Positions 24,764 through 33,225 of a stretch of 64,000 nt of DNA are shown here, piece after piece (within the stretch, counting starts at the first letter, position 1; each line of letters begins with the position of its first letter). The position numbers and the translations under genes are program-made. The stretch covers positions 55,584 to 119,583 of the forward strand of contig NZ_FOKR01000007.1 in assembly GCF_900112195.1 (NCBI RefSeq). Direction: 5' to 3'. The notes beneath the pieces are model-generated. The model did no database searches, was not told the origin of the DNA, and saw only the letters and a list, made by a program, of their open reading frames with translations. This stretch comes from Butyrivibrio sp. YAB3001. GTDB lineage: Bacteria > Bacillota > Clostridia > Lachnospirales > Lachnospiraceae.

Positions 24764-26965
24764 TCAAGAATCCCATACCTTTTCAAACTCACCCACTGGC
24801 ATCGGCTTGTAGAAATAGTACCCCTGCATCTCCCGGCAACCTCTTTCTTTTAAGAAATCAGCCTGAGCTTTGGTCTCAACACCTTCCGCAATCATCTTCA
24901 TTCCAAGCAGTTCTACCAGTTTTATTACCTGAGTGATTATGATTCGCCCCTTTTCCATGTCACCGGCTCCTGTAAGGAAATGGAGATCCATCTTAATACG
25001 ATCAACAGGAACTTCTTTAAGCATATGAAGTGATGAATATCCACTACCAAAATCATCCATTTCTACCTGGAAGCCATACTCCCGAAGTTCAGAAGTAGTT
25101 TTGATCAGATAGTCGGTTTTTTCAACGTATGCCGTTTCTGTTATTTCAATCCTAAGTTGGTCAGGATTAATATCATATTTTTGAATAAGGTCATAGAAAA
25201 TACCTACTATATTACGGTCTTCTCTTATATCTGAACGTGAAAGATTCACTGAAACAGATCGGCGTTTTCCTTCCTGATTCCATCTATGAAGGTCCTGACA
25301 CACTTTATCCCATACGAAGCTATCCAGATCAAAAATCAATCCTGTTTCTTCTAATACAGGGATAAAAACCCCAGGAGAAATCCAGCCACGTGTTGCGTGT
25401 TTCCAACGGCAAAGGGCTTCTGCTCCACTAATTATACCCGTCACGTAATCCACCTGTGGCTGATACCATACTTGTATTTCATCTGCCTGAAGAGCCGCTT
25501 GCAAATGCCCGCTTATATCAAGTATCTGCTTGCCTTTTTCCCACTGTTCAGGGTTGTAAAACTCATATCCTGTCTTTAATGTTTCCCTTACTTTCTTCTC
25601 AGCCATTCTGGCATAATCAAGCATCCTGTCGACATCAATATTTTTGCAATCTTCTGAAGTAATCGCATAAACACCTGTGCAGATTTGAAGCTGGATTTCT
25701 TTACCTCTATCTATAAAGTAATTTTTCAGAGGCTCGAATACCTCTTTTTCATCTCTGCTCATCTGCTCCAAATCTGTAAACTTACGAAGTACTGCAAATC
25801 TGTCCCCTGTGATTCGTCCCATTGCTTCCTCATCAGAGAAAGTTGCAGTTGACCTCTGAACGAAGAAACGCAGAAGTTCATCCCCGGTTTCTCTGCCCAT
25901 ACTTTCATTTATGAACTTAAAATTCTTGATATTACTGAATGAAATAAGATACTGATTCTCCGGATGTGTAAGAAGCAGTTCCTCTACACGCTTTTTAAAG
26001 CCTTCCAGATTCAACACTCCGGTAAGCGGATCCCGTTCTTTAAGCTCACGTATCTTTTCTTCCTGTTTCCTATGCATTGCCCTCTGCTTGTGTACAATGC
26101 CTATAATGAACAGAACAAAGAACAAAGTTCCAGCAATCAGAATAAATCTATACTCATAGACGTAATCCCAAAAATCAAATTGATACAGACGTCTTGATGT
26201 ATAATCCAGGACAATCGCCTGCTTACGAGTATCACTAAGCTTCTCAATTCCAGAATTCAGCCTATCTACAAGTTCTTTTCCTTCAGGTGTATCCAGTGTC
26301 CCTGCCCGAAAATCCATTGAAAACATGGTAGTTGGCTGTACCTTCAGATCAGAATAAGATGGCTTCTGTAAAACATAACTCCACACATATGAATTATGCA
26401 TAAGCGCATCTACTTCACCATATCTGAGAGCCTTAACACATTCCGACATCGAATCATAAAGAGTAATAGTAATTCCGGGATATAGTTGCTTTACAGTTTC
26501 TGCACCTCCCGCAAGGGAACTGAGCATTCCAATATGTATTTCATTAATAGCCGGAATCTGCTTATTGTCCTTAGTCACCATAGTAAATGGTGTCTGAATA
26601 AGATTTTCTGTAACTATAGACTCCTTCCCAGACGAACTCTTTATAGCGCTGCCAAAGGGCATGATGATATCATATTCCTGATTATCAAGTGCTTCTTTAT
26701 TTGTTTTTTCTGTAATAACCTTAAAAGACGCACTATAACCAGCTTCTTCCGCTGCAGCGCGCATAAGATCAACGCCTATTCCCACTGTTTCTTTTGTATC
26801 AGGATCCAGATAGAACACAGGGCATCTGTCTGAAGGGACACCAATTACCAAAACATCCGTGCCCTCATTTCCTGTTTCAGCCCCAGACGTTATTCCCCAA
26901 AACACAAGCGTGAATATGCATACAAAAAAGACTGTATAAAACTTAATATTCTTCATCACTGTCAT
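24764..26965 (-). CDS. Membrane c-di-GMP protein: SBP_bac_3 sensor, degenerate GGDEF, EAL (733 aa)
   Basis: N-terminal transmembrane/signal segment (FYTVFFVCIFTLVFWGI), then a periplasmic amino-acid-binding-type domain (VIGVPSDRCPVFYLD ... VGIGVDLMRAAAEEAG), a second membrane helix (FILIAGTLFFVLFIIGIV, about 275-295), a GGDEF domain whose motif is TGDRF (so probably not a cyclase, perhaps GTP-binding) and an EAL domain with EALCRW, NLSRSDI, ITETAY, DDFGSGYSSL, IKMDLHF and AEGVET. The EAL catalytic residues look intact, so it likely degrades c-di-GMP in response to an external ligand. Start chosen at 26965, 11 bases after GAAGGA; ATGs at 26977 and 26956 are alternatives. Confidence 0.85.
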   Translation of the reverse strand: MTVMKNIKFYTVFFVCIFTLVFWGITSGAETGNEGTDVLVIGVPSDRCPVFYLDPDTKETVGIGVDLMRAAAEEAGYSASFKVITEKTNKEALDNQEYDIIMPFGSAIKSSSGKESIVTENLIQTPFTMVTKDNKQIPAINEIHIGMLSSLAGGAETVKQLYPGITITLYDSMSECVKALRYGEVDALMHNSYVWSYVLQKPSYSDLKVQPTTMFSMDFRAGTLDTPEGKELVDRLNSGIEKLSDTRKQAIVLDYTSRRLYQFDFWDYVYEYRFILIAGTLFFVLFIIGIVHKQRAMHRKQEEKIRELKERDPLTGVLNLEGFKKRVEELLLTHPENQYLISFSNIKNFKFINESMGRETGDELLRFFVQRSTATFSDEEAMGRITGDRFAVLRKFTDLEQMSRDEKEVFEPLKNYFIDRGKEIQLQICTGVYAITSEDCKNIDVDRMLDYARMAEKKVRETLKTGYEFYNPEQWEKGKQILDISGHLQAALQADEIQVWYQPQVDYVTGIISGAEALCRWKHATRGWISPGVFIPVLEETGLIFDLDSFVWDKVCQDLHRWNQEGKRRSVSVNLSRSDIREDRNIVGIFYDLIQKYDINPDQLRIEITETAYVEKTDYLIKTTSELREYGFQVEMDDFGSGYSSLHMLKEVPVDRIKMDLHFLTGAGDMEKGRIIITQVIKLVELLGMKMIAEGVETKAQADFLKERGCREMQGYYFYKPMPVGEFEKVWDS

Positions 26966-27010
26966 GCAGTGCACCATCCTTCAATAAATTCAGAAACAAG
27001 AACGTATGTC

Positions 27011-27176
27011 GCTCGCGCGAGTGCACATCCATAGCGGAGCGTTTTTTATTTCATAGGAATGCGGAGCAATTTCTATGAAATAAAAAAGAGCATGGAGATA
27101 GAGTATATCCCCATGCACGTTCATTATATCATTATTTGCCATTATAAATGTGCGTTTTATAACATTTTTATAAATG
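27011..27176 (-). repeat. Dispersed intergenic element, copy 1
   Basis: On the minus strand: terminator-like hairpin (GCATGGGGATA / TATCTCCATGC followed by TCTTTTTT), a second hairpin (TTTCATAG / CTATGAAA), then a 36-base conserved block and a CTCGCGCGAG palindrome. The 36-base block (27015-27050) is identical to 60991-61026, and the terminator part is nearly identical to 61056-61102. Both copies end just upstream of a minus-strand gene. Confidence 0.8.
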
Positions 27177-27191
27177 CCGAAAAGGGCTATT

Positions 27192-28523
27192 TTATGCGTT
27201 TTTTTGCAGATTTCTGCCACAGTATTTATCTCTTTCGATATCGTGTGACCCATATACGTACACTCGATTTTCTCCATCGTGTTCGAATACCCTTGGTTCT
27301 CCCAAATAAATATGCTGTGGAAGGCCTCCCACAAAGATAGGGGTAAGCTCTGCCTGGATCAGAGGATGCGCATATTCAATGAACTCCTGCTTCATCTGGG
27401 TGTGGTCTTCACTGACCCACTCAAGAGGAACTTTTTTCTCAAGATTAGCTATATCTGATATAGGGTGAAGCTCAGTTGTGCACTGGTAAGGTGAGTTAGA
27501 TACCCTCTTTAAAGCAACCATTTCTCCGGTGTGACCTTCAAAGGCAGCCTTAACAGCAGCTCCTCCAACCTGATAAGCCTCAGTTATGTCAGTACGGCTT
27601 GTGAGGTGTCCTGCACAGCGCTGGAGAGTTGAAAGCTCAATGCATCTTGTCTTGGTATCAAGATTTCTTGCTATGACATTAGCCAAAAATCTTGATGTAC
27701 CGGTAAGGGCCTTATGTCCGAAGGCATCAACCGTATGAACATCATCTGACAGTTCGCATACATATCTACCATCCTCGAGCTTAACGCCTTCTGAAACAGC
27801 AATAACAATGCTGCTCTTCTTCTCCTGCATTTTGCGGACCTTCTCTACAAATCTGTCCACATTAAATGGAACCTCCGGAAGGCAGATCATATCAACGCCC
27901 TCGCAGTCATAATCCTTAGCCAGCGCAGCAGCCGCTGTAAGCCATCCGGCATTCCGTCCCATTATCTCAACGACAGTCACGTATTTGGTGCCATAAACAG
28001 TTGCATCTCTTATAATCTCTTTCATGACTACGCCTATGTACTTGGCTGCAGATCCATAGCCAGGAGTATGATCTGTCACTGTAAGATCATTATCAATAGT
28101 CTTTGGAACTCCGATGAATCGTATATCACTTCCCACCTTTTCTCCATAGGCAGCAAGCTTACCAATAGTATCCATGCTGTCATTTCCACCAATATAAAAG
28201 AAATATCCGATGTCAAGGTCGCCAAGTATCTTCATGATCTTCTCATAATCTTCCCCTGCTCCCTCAGCTGAAAGCTCCGGAAGCTTATATCGGCAGCTCC
28301 CAAGGTAGCTTGACGGAGTCCTTTTAAGAAGCTCAATATCAATTGGTTTCTCGAAGACTTCTGTAAGATCAACATATCTTCCCTCTAATAATCCCTGGAT
28401 TCCATTGCACATACCGTATACATGCTCTGCTCCACGACTGACCGCAGCCTCATATACCCCGGCAAGACTTGAATTGATGACTGCTGTCGGTCCGCCCGAC
28501 TGACCCACTATCGCATTCTTCAT
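27192..28523 (-). CDS. Pyrophosphate--fructose-6-phosphate phosphotransferase with fused foreign tail (443 aa)
   Basis: PPi-type phosphofructokinase: VGQSGGPTAVINSSL (about 5-20), GGNDSMDT (about 110), PKTIDNDL (PPi-type TIDND, about 137) and EIMGRNAGW (about 190). Catalyses reversible glycolytic phosphorylation of fructose 6-phosphate with pyrophosphate. ATG at 28523 follows AAGGAGGGAAAAGACGT. The natural protein appears to end near GGLPQHIY; from there about 30 residues (EPRVFEHDGENRVYVYGSHD...) are a copied fragment of the GH43 gene (27211-27302), then LQKNA. A ~413-residue core remains, so activity may be kept. Confidence 0.9.
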   Translation of the reverse strand: MKNAIVGQSGGPTAVINSSLAGVYEAAVSRGAEHVYGMCNGIQGLLEGRYVDLTEVFEKPIDIELLKRTPSSYLGSCRYKLPELSAEGAGEDYEKIMKILGDLDIGYFFYIGGNDSMDTIGKLAAYGEKVGSDIRFIGVPKTIDNDLTVTDHTPGYGSAAKYIGVVMKEIIRDATVYGTKYVTVVEIMGRNAGWLTAAAALAKDYDCEGVDMICLPEVPFNVDRFVEKVRKMQEKKSSIVIAVSEGVKLEDGRYVCELSDDVHTVDAFGHKALTGTSRFLANVIARNLDTKTRCIELSTLQRCAGHLTSRTDITEAYQVGGAAVKAAFEGHTGEMVALKRVSNSPYQCTTELHPISDIANLEKKVPLEWVSEDHTQMKQEFIEYAHPLIQAELTPIFVGGLPQHIYLGEPRVFEHDGENRVYVYGSHDIERDKYCGRNLQKNA

Positions 28524-28713
28524 ACGTCTTTTCCCTCCTTGTGATTTGCGTCTTCCGAACAATGTTTTGTAATTATCACCTAATTGAATCGTAGCACGTG
28601 GAGTATATTCATTGTAAGCCCTTACATTTTTACTTTTATTGAAAATATTGAACCATGAATCTCACAGAATAATTATGTCTAGGTTGAAAATATAATCCTC
28701 CGCTTACTCAGAA

Positions 28714-28946
28714 TATCCAGAACGCCATAATATGATAATAATTGTTTTACTTCAGGATATGTAAACCCAAAGAAATTATCATATTTCTCATCTAAGATGG
28801 TATTTACAGAAAGATTATTTAACCCACTGAAGATACTTTCCTTGATGCTTTGTATACTTTTCACCGCATTTCCAAATCACTTTATCTTTGAAATAAGCAC
28901 TTGTATCTTGATCCGACAACTCAAAAAAAGACATCCCTAAAGAAAG
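28714..28946 (-). pseudogene. Patchwork of gene fragments (HTH-AAA gene copy and nuclease piece)
   Basis: 28714-28840 matches 23550-23678 of the HTH-AAA gene (~95%), 28840-28927 matches 24095-24182 of the same gene, and 28928-28946 matches 18 bases of the nuclease gene near 14835. The first junction lies in a shared CTTTCCT, the second in a run of A. This is a deleted second copy of the HTH-AAA gene joined by microhomology, placed directly behind the ATPase 2 gene. No functional product is expected. Confidence 0.8.
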
Positions 28947-28951
28947 CAATA

Positions 28952-29992
28952 TCAGAGCATCGTCATCTTTACGAACTCTTCAAATCTTGGTAAAGCGAGC
29001 CGCACAATTCCATGACTGGTACCATCTACAATGCCTTTTTTAACCAACCTGTCTCTTTGTACAGAAAAAACCTTATCTGTAGAACCAGTCTTGGCAATAA
29101 TATCCCTTGTTTTCATCTCTCCTTTTTCTGCAAGAAGCGTTATTATCTCCTTCTCTTTTTCAGAAAGATCATCCCAGACTTTCTCATAACAATAACCTGC
29201 CATTTTTTCGTCAAAAAACGGAATTGCCTCTTCTAAAGAGCAATCCTTATCCCACATGATATAGCCAAGTACCTGGAATGCATAAGAATATCCCTTCGTG
29301 AAGGCAGCCATCTTAAGAGCTTCTTTCTCACTACACTGGAAAGTCTGCATATACTGATTCTTCATGCCGATAAGGCTGAGCGGTCCAATATTCACTTTTT
29401 CTGCGCGCAAAAGAAATGAACAACGTTTATCCCTCTGAAGATTGTAAATATTTTCGTACAAACCTGTCATAAGCAGATAAAGCTGCATTCTCCTCCCAAT
29501 AAGATCCTGAAATGCACATGCAAAACTTATAACGTCTTTGCTCTTGGTTACGTCATCTATAGTAATCAGAATTCGCATTCCCTTATCATTAACAATCTTC
29601 ACCATTTTCTCAATAGCAATCTGAATATCAGAAATCGGTGGATTCTTTTTTATGTTTAATCCAATTCCAAACTTGGACAGATTTAAAGAAGCCTCCACAA
29701 AGTATTTCTGGAGCTTCGCATCCTCATATAGTCCTGCAGCAAGCATCTCCAGCAGGTTTCGACCAGAATTCAAAGAGACAACAACCCAATCTTTATCTTC
29801 CCTGAAATCATTGGATATTGTCGATAAAAGTACTGTTTTCCCAATCCCTCTTACTCCCATAATGCAATAGCAGTTGCTTGATGGAGATATGCTGTTGAAG
29901 GTTTCTGCTATTTTAGAATATGCGTCTGCACGTTCTACATATCTGTCTGGTTCTTTACCAAAACTAAGACAAAAAGGATTATTCTTTGACAT
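28952..29992 (-). CDS. AAA/STAND-like ATP-binding protein with winged helix, paralogue 2 (346 aa)
   Basis: P-loop GVRGIGKT (about 46-53), Walker B RILITIDDV (about 138), sensor-like LYLLMTGLYENIYNL, conserved YSYAFQVLGYIMW and a C-terminal wHTH (MKTRDIIAKTGSTDKVFSVQRDRLVKKGI). Distant paralogue of the 12217-13287 protein with the same order of motifs. ATG after CAGGAGTGATTT. A phased array of GTTAG repeats starts 22 bases upstream of the ATG. Role unknown; an ATP-dependent switch that binds its own promoter is possible. Confidence 0.85.
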   Translation of the reverse strand: MSKNNPFCLSFGKEPDRYVERADAYSKIAETFNSISPSSNCYCIMGVRGIGKTVLLSTISNDFREDKDWVVVSLNSGRNLLEMLAAGLYEDAKLQKYFVEASLNLSKFGIGLNIKKNPPISDIQIAIEKMVKIVNDKGMRILITIDDVTKSKDVISFACAFQDLIGRRMQLYLLMTGLYENIYNLQRDKRCSFLLRAEKVNIGPLSLIGMKNQYMQTFQCSEKEALKMAAFTKGYSYAFQVLGYIMWDKDCSLEEAIPFFDEKMAGYCYEKVWDDLSEKEKEIITLLAEKGEMKTRDIIAKTGSTDKVFSVQRDRLVKKGIVDGTSHGIVRLALPRFEEFVKMTML

Positions 29993-30013
29993 AAATCACT
30001 CCTGTAAATCTGT

Positions 30014-30076
30014 GTTAGCATTTTTTAGCTGTGTTAGTTTGTGTTAGATTTTAATAATCGTGTTAGATTGCGTTAG
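30014..30076 (-). repeat. Helically phased iteron array upstream of ATPase 2
   Basis: Plus-strand GTTAG (mostly within GTGTTAG) starts at 30014, 30033, 30043, 30062 and 30072, with TTTAG at 30024 and one unit missing at 30053; spacing 9-10 bases. Same architecture as the array before ATPase 1 but a different core sequence. Confidence 0.85.
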
Positions 30077-30099
30077 ATTTCGTCATTATTTTATCCCGT

Positions 30100-30524
30100 T
30101 TAACATTTTTTGTCTATATATCTTATCCGCCCACAATCTCTGGCACAACGAAGTAACCCCTCAAATACTTCACTAAAAATAACTCCATGTTTTCTAGCCT
30201 TGCTGCAATCCATCCAAAGATTGTGAAGTGGGGCGATTTCCTCAACACAAAGATCCAATCCAAGCGCTTTTGAAAAATCACTTGTCACTTCAAACATGCT
30301 CTTATTGGTTTCACTGCCGAAGTTATAAATGCCACCAGGTAGTGCAATAACCTTCTCCATGTTTTCAGCAACTTCTTTAACGTATGTCAGACCTCTGAAA
30401 TATCAATGAAACGCCTGACCTCTTCCTCTGTTACATTTCTAAGTGAGGGTGCCGCAACTGTATCCTTACATAGCTCCATTATTTTGCCACCAACAAATCC
30501 TGTAGCGCCTGTTACAAGTATCAT
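30100..30524 (-). pseudogene. dTDP-4-dehydrorhamnose-reductase-like gene with internal deletion
   Basis: ATG at 30524 after AGAGG starts an NAD-binding N-terminus (MILVTGATGFVGGKIMEL) that runs ~45 codons to TGA near 30389. The C-terminal part (GGIYNFGSETNKSMFEVTSD ... WMDCSKARKHGV) resumes at 30360-30100 in another frame. The middle ~150 residues, including the catalytic YxxxK, are missing. Confidence 0.8.
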
Positions 30525-30649
30525 GTTCTTATACCTCTTTATAAAAAACTCAATGGAAAAATCCTGTTCCCCAGAACCCAGTTTTTGTTTCTTTTACTAT
30601 CATTATATGATGCTAATTGAAAAAATAGGAACTGTAAAAAAATGATATC

Positions 30650-30934
30650 TCATATCGCTAACTTCCAGGATACCTTTTCCTTGTCAAAATAAAGGCGTAT
30701 GGTCCTGTACATATCAAGAATCATTACCCTGCACTCAAACACAAGGTCCTTGCTACAGACATAGACTCCATCCGGTGTAGTATAGGTTTCTTTATTGTAT
30801 AACTGCCTATAGCCCTTTATGGTGTACACCTCATACATACCATCTTCATTCATGAGACGGAACCTCATTGGAATCACATTCCCATCTGACTTATGCTCAC
30901 ATATCACATCCACTTTATCTACTATTCTGCTCAT
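30650..30934 (-). CDS. Hypothetical protein of SOS (Y-family polymerase) operons (94 aa)
   Basis: MSRIVDKVDVICEHKSDGNV... resembles small beta-rich proteins commonly found next to UmuC-like Y-family polymerases in clostridia; this is from memory and unchecked. ATG follows GAGGGTGTGTT. Two LexA-type boxes lie ~175-215 bases upstream. A short frame (about 31027 to 30927) between boxes and gene, with a GAGAGG site, may be a leader peptide or the remnant of the lost operon gene. No polymerase gene is present. Confidence 0.65.
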   Translation of the reverse strand: MSRIVDKVDVICEHKSDGNVIPMRFRLMNEDGMYEVYTIKGYRQLYNKETYTTPDGVYVCSKDLVFECRVMILDMYRTIRLYFDKEKVSWKLAI

Positions 30935-31044
30935 AACACACCCTCACATGGTCCATTTTCATGAGCTCATAATCAACGACCCCAGCAAAACTGAGCGTTA
31001 CGTCAAAATCAACTGCCAATACCATACAAATGTCCTCTCTTTCA

Positions 31045-31096
31045 TATGTACAATGCAACTTACATTTAAGTTTACATTTAAGTTATGTACAATGCA
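31045..31096. repeat. Nested direct repeats in the SOS leader
   Basis: TATGTACAATGCA occurs at 31045-31057 and 31084-31096; between them TTACATTTAAG occurs twice in tandem (31060-31070 and 31072-31082). They lie downstream of the SOS boxes in the transcribed leader. Confidence 0.7.
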
Positions 31097-31107
31097 TCTC
31101 ATCATGC

Positions 31108-31149
31108 AAACAGCTGTTCGATATACTTACATTATATGAACAGCTGTTC
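31108..31149 (-). promoter_or_regulatory. Two LexA (SOS) boxes
   Basis: GAACAGCTGTTC at 31138-31149 matches the Gram-positive LexA consensus GAAC-N4-GTTC exactly; AAACAGCTGTTC at 31108-31119 is one base off. Their centres are 30 bases apart, about three helical turns. They should control the 30650-30934 gene. Confidence 0.8.
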
Positions 31150-31325
31150 GATTTTGCAACCGCAAGATATGGACTTTCTAGAACATGAGTTTGGTATATT
31201 TTGTATTAAGATTTCTTTCTATCATAGAAAAACTAAAACACATATTTTCGTTTCCACTGTTCATTGCCAGATTACCCTATTATGAGTAAACTACTTGACG
31301 GTAAAAACTGTACCGTATCAATTTT

Positions 31326-32318
31326 TTAGAATACAAAAGGAAATTCATATACATCGTTAACGCTGACAATGGAATCACCTGTAACTTCTGTTACTTTGAA
31401 GGTTGCTCCATCCCAGCCATAAGTTATGATTCCTTTTACATTTCCGTCTTCAGAAACAAATAGTTTATTTCCGGATTCATCATCTTCAATAGTTCCATGG
31501 AGTTCTCCGATTCTGTACAGTGATATGTCTGCATCAGTTCCAGACTCCCAGCCCGATTTCATATAAAGAGAGCTGTATATATCACCTGTTCCCTGATTAT
31601 CCAAATATAATCCGAGCAGAGATTTTTCCGGCATTTCAAATGAATCGCCGGTAACTGCCGCAAGTTCTTTTGCAAGATAATAGCAACGCCTCTTTGTACT
31701 CTCCTCAAGAAGGGAATGCACTTCCGACGTATATATACTGCCTCCCTCTTCCCTTGGTCCAAGAGCCTCAAGCACGGCTTCATCTTTCATAGCAATCCAG
31801 TTTCGCTGATCTGTAAGATATTTTTCCTTGGTCTGCATATCAACCTTTTCCGTAAATCGCTTCCACAGGTTATTAAGCTCACAGTCCCAGACTTTGTAAT
31901 AGTAATATGATGCAATGTTCATTTCAGTCTGTGTCTGATCCTGACTTCTGCGTAATGTAATATGATCCTGGATATCATCCATCTTGGAAAACTCTTCTGC
32001 AAAAGAATTTGACTCAGCAACCGCTCTTTCGACTGCGACTCTGATCTCATCATCATAGTTATGATCATAATCGAGTTCTGTTGTTTCATCGCAGATGCTT
32101 ACTCCATCAATCTGTGATGAAGATTCTGAAACCTCATTCTGACTATCTGCATTTTCAGTCTCTACGACCGAATTATCATCGGCATTCTCAGATGCCTTAA
32201 TATCCGGCTGTGTCTCAAAAATAGAACTGCTCTTGTCATCGTCAGCACCACTTGTGCACCCTGTAAGTACCATAACAGCTGCTGTAATGGCAAGTCCACG
32301 TGTTATCAACTTTTTCAT
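31326..32318 (-). CDS. Lipoprotein with DUF1311/LprI-like domain (330 aa)
   Basis: Signal peptide with lipobox LTGC (VMVLTGCTSG), then a Ser/Asp/Glu-rich linker and an LprI/DUF1311-like helical domain (QTQTEMNIASYYYYKVWDCE ... LTDQRNWIAMKDEA, about 125-190). The C-terminal ~110 residues are beta-rich. LprI-type domains can bind lysozyme-like enzymes; role here unknown. ATG at 32318 follows GAGGAGC at nine bases. Anchored on the outer face of the membrane. Confidence 0.75.
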   Translation of the reverse strand: MKKLITRGLAITAAVMVLTGCTSGADDDKSSSIFETQPDIKASENADDNSVVETENADSQNEVSESSSQIDGVSICDETTELDYDHNYDDEIRVAVERAVAESNSFAEEFSKMDDIQDHITLRRSQDQTQTEMNIASYYYYKVWDCELNNLWKRFTEKVDMQTKEKYLTDQRNWIAMKDEAVLEALGPREEGGSIYTSEVHSLLEESTKRRCYYLAKELAAVTGDSFEMPEKSLLGLYLDNQGTGDIYSSLYMKSGWESGTDADISLYRIGELHGTIEDDESGNKLFVSEDGNVKGIITYGWDGATFKVTEVTGDSIVSVNDVYEFPFVF

Positions 32319-32354
32319 AATAGTATTGCTCCTCATCATAATTCATACTTACCA

Positions 32355-32383
32355 ATGATATTTTAATCCCCATAGTACGTCAA
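32355..32383 (-). promoter_or_regulatory. Promoter of the LprI-like lipoprotein
   Basis: TTGACG (32383-32378), 17-base spacer, TATCAT (32360-32355). The surrounding ~40 bases closely match 63890-63930. Confidence 0.6.
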
Positions 32384-32404
32384 TGAAGATTTTTACAAAA
32401 CATA

Positions 32405-32445
32405 CAGCCACCCTTCACAGTTTACATAACTGCAAAAAGTGGCTG
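32405..32445. terminator. Hairpin in the intergenic region
   Basis: CAGCCAC and GTGGCTG form an outer stem with further pairing inside. The region 32384-32660 otherwise shows no gene. Confidence 0.4.
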
Positions 32446-32662
32446 CTTCTCTCATGTCTCTGAAATCAGACTTTCCTACACCTACTTTAAAGTCCATATT
32501 AAACACCTTTGTCATATGCGAATACCATAATAAATAACAAACGCAACATCATTACATGTTATTATACTATTCCCAATCACTTCTTTCCTATCTTTTTGCC
32601 CTTTTTGCCAATATGGGTAAGGATCACATCTGCTCGTTATTATCCTGCTGACCGAAGTATAT

Positions 32663-33214
32663 TCAACTTACTACAGTAAGCTGCTCCAACGATGTTCCGT
32701 TCCTGTGTGCTCTGCTGTAGATTTCCGTACACTTCTTATACTTATCAAACGTCCTGAGTGCCGAATCCATATCTCCATATACTTTCCAAAAGCCTGTGTA
32801 CTTCACGCCTTCCTCGGGGCTTTTCATGAATCCCAGTACATCTACGACAGGATACCCCAGGAAAAGACCTATCTCATGAGGGAAGGATTTATCCTTCGCC
32901 AAATGTCTTGCGAGCTCAGCAACACATAAATCGAAATTTCTGTATGAGTACCCCTTTTCCTTGAGGATCCGACAAGCTTCTTCATTTGCAAGATCTCTTT
33001 TCAAAAATTCAGGCCTGTACAGGTAAATAAGCACATGTCCATCGGAATACTTGATTGGAATCATCCGTATTCCTTTTCCTGACAACCGACAATTGAACTC
33101 TCTTACTTCAATAGTAAATTTCGCACGATCCTCAATATCAACAGTGAAAAGGTTCCCTGTCTTTATCCCAGCCAACGTTGGCGAGCATAATCTTATCAGC
33201 ATTTGGTCTCCCAT
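32663..33214 (-). CDS. DUF3793 family protein (183 aa)
   Basis: LIRLCSPTLAGIKTGNLF at the N-terminus, CRLSGKGIRMIPIKY (about 40-55), FPHEIGLFLGYPVVDVLGFM (about 110-130) and KVYGDMDSALRTFDKYKKC match the clostridial DUF3793 family, often found in iron-related loci with flavodoxin and Fur-type genes. Function unknown. ATG at 33214 follows GAGGAGAATAAAA. It lies behind a truncated exporter and a truncated Fur gene with palindromic operators. Confidence 0.8.
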   Translation of the reverse strand: MGDQMLIRLCSPTLAGIKTGNLFTVDIEDRAKFTIEVREFNCRLSGKGIRMIPIKYSDGHVLIYLYRPEFLKRDLANEEACRILKEKGYSYRNFDLCVAELARHLAKDKSFPHEIGLFLGYPVVDVLGFMKSPEEGVKYTGFWKVYGDMDSALRTFDKYKKCTEIYSRAHRNGTSLEQLTVVS

Positions 33215-33225
33215 TTTTATTCTCC

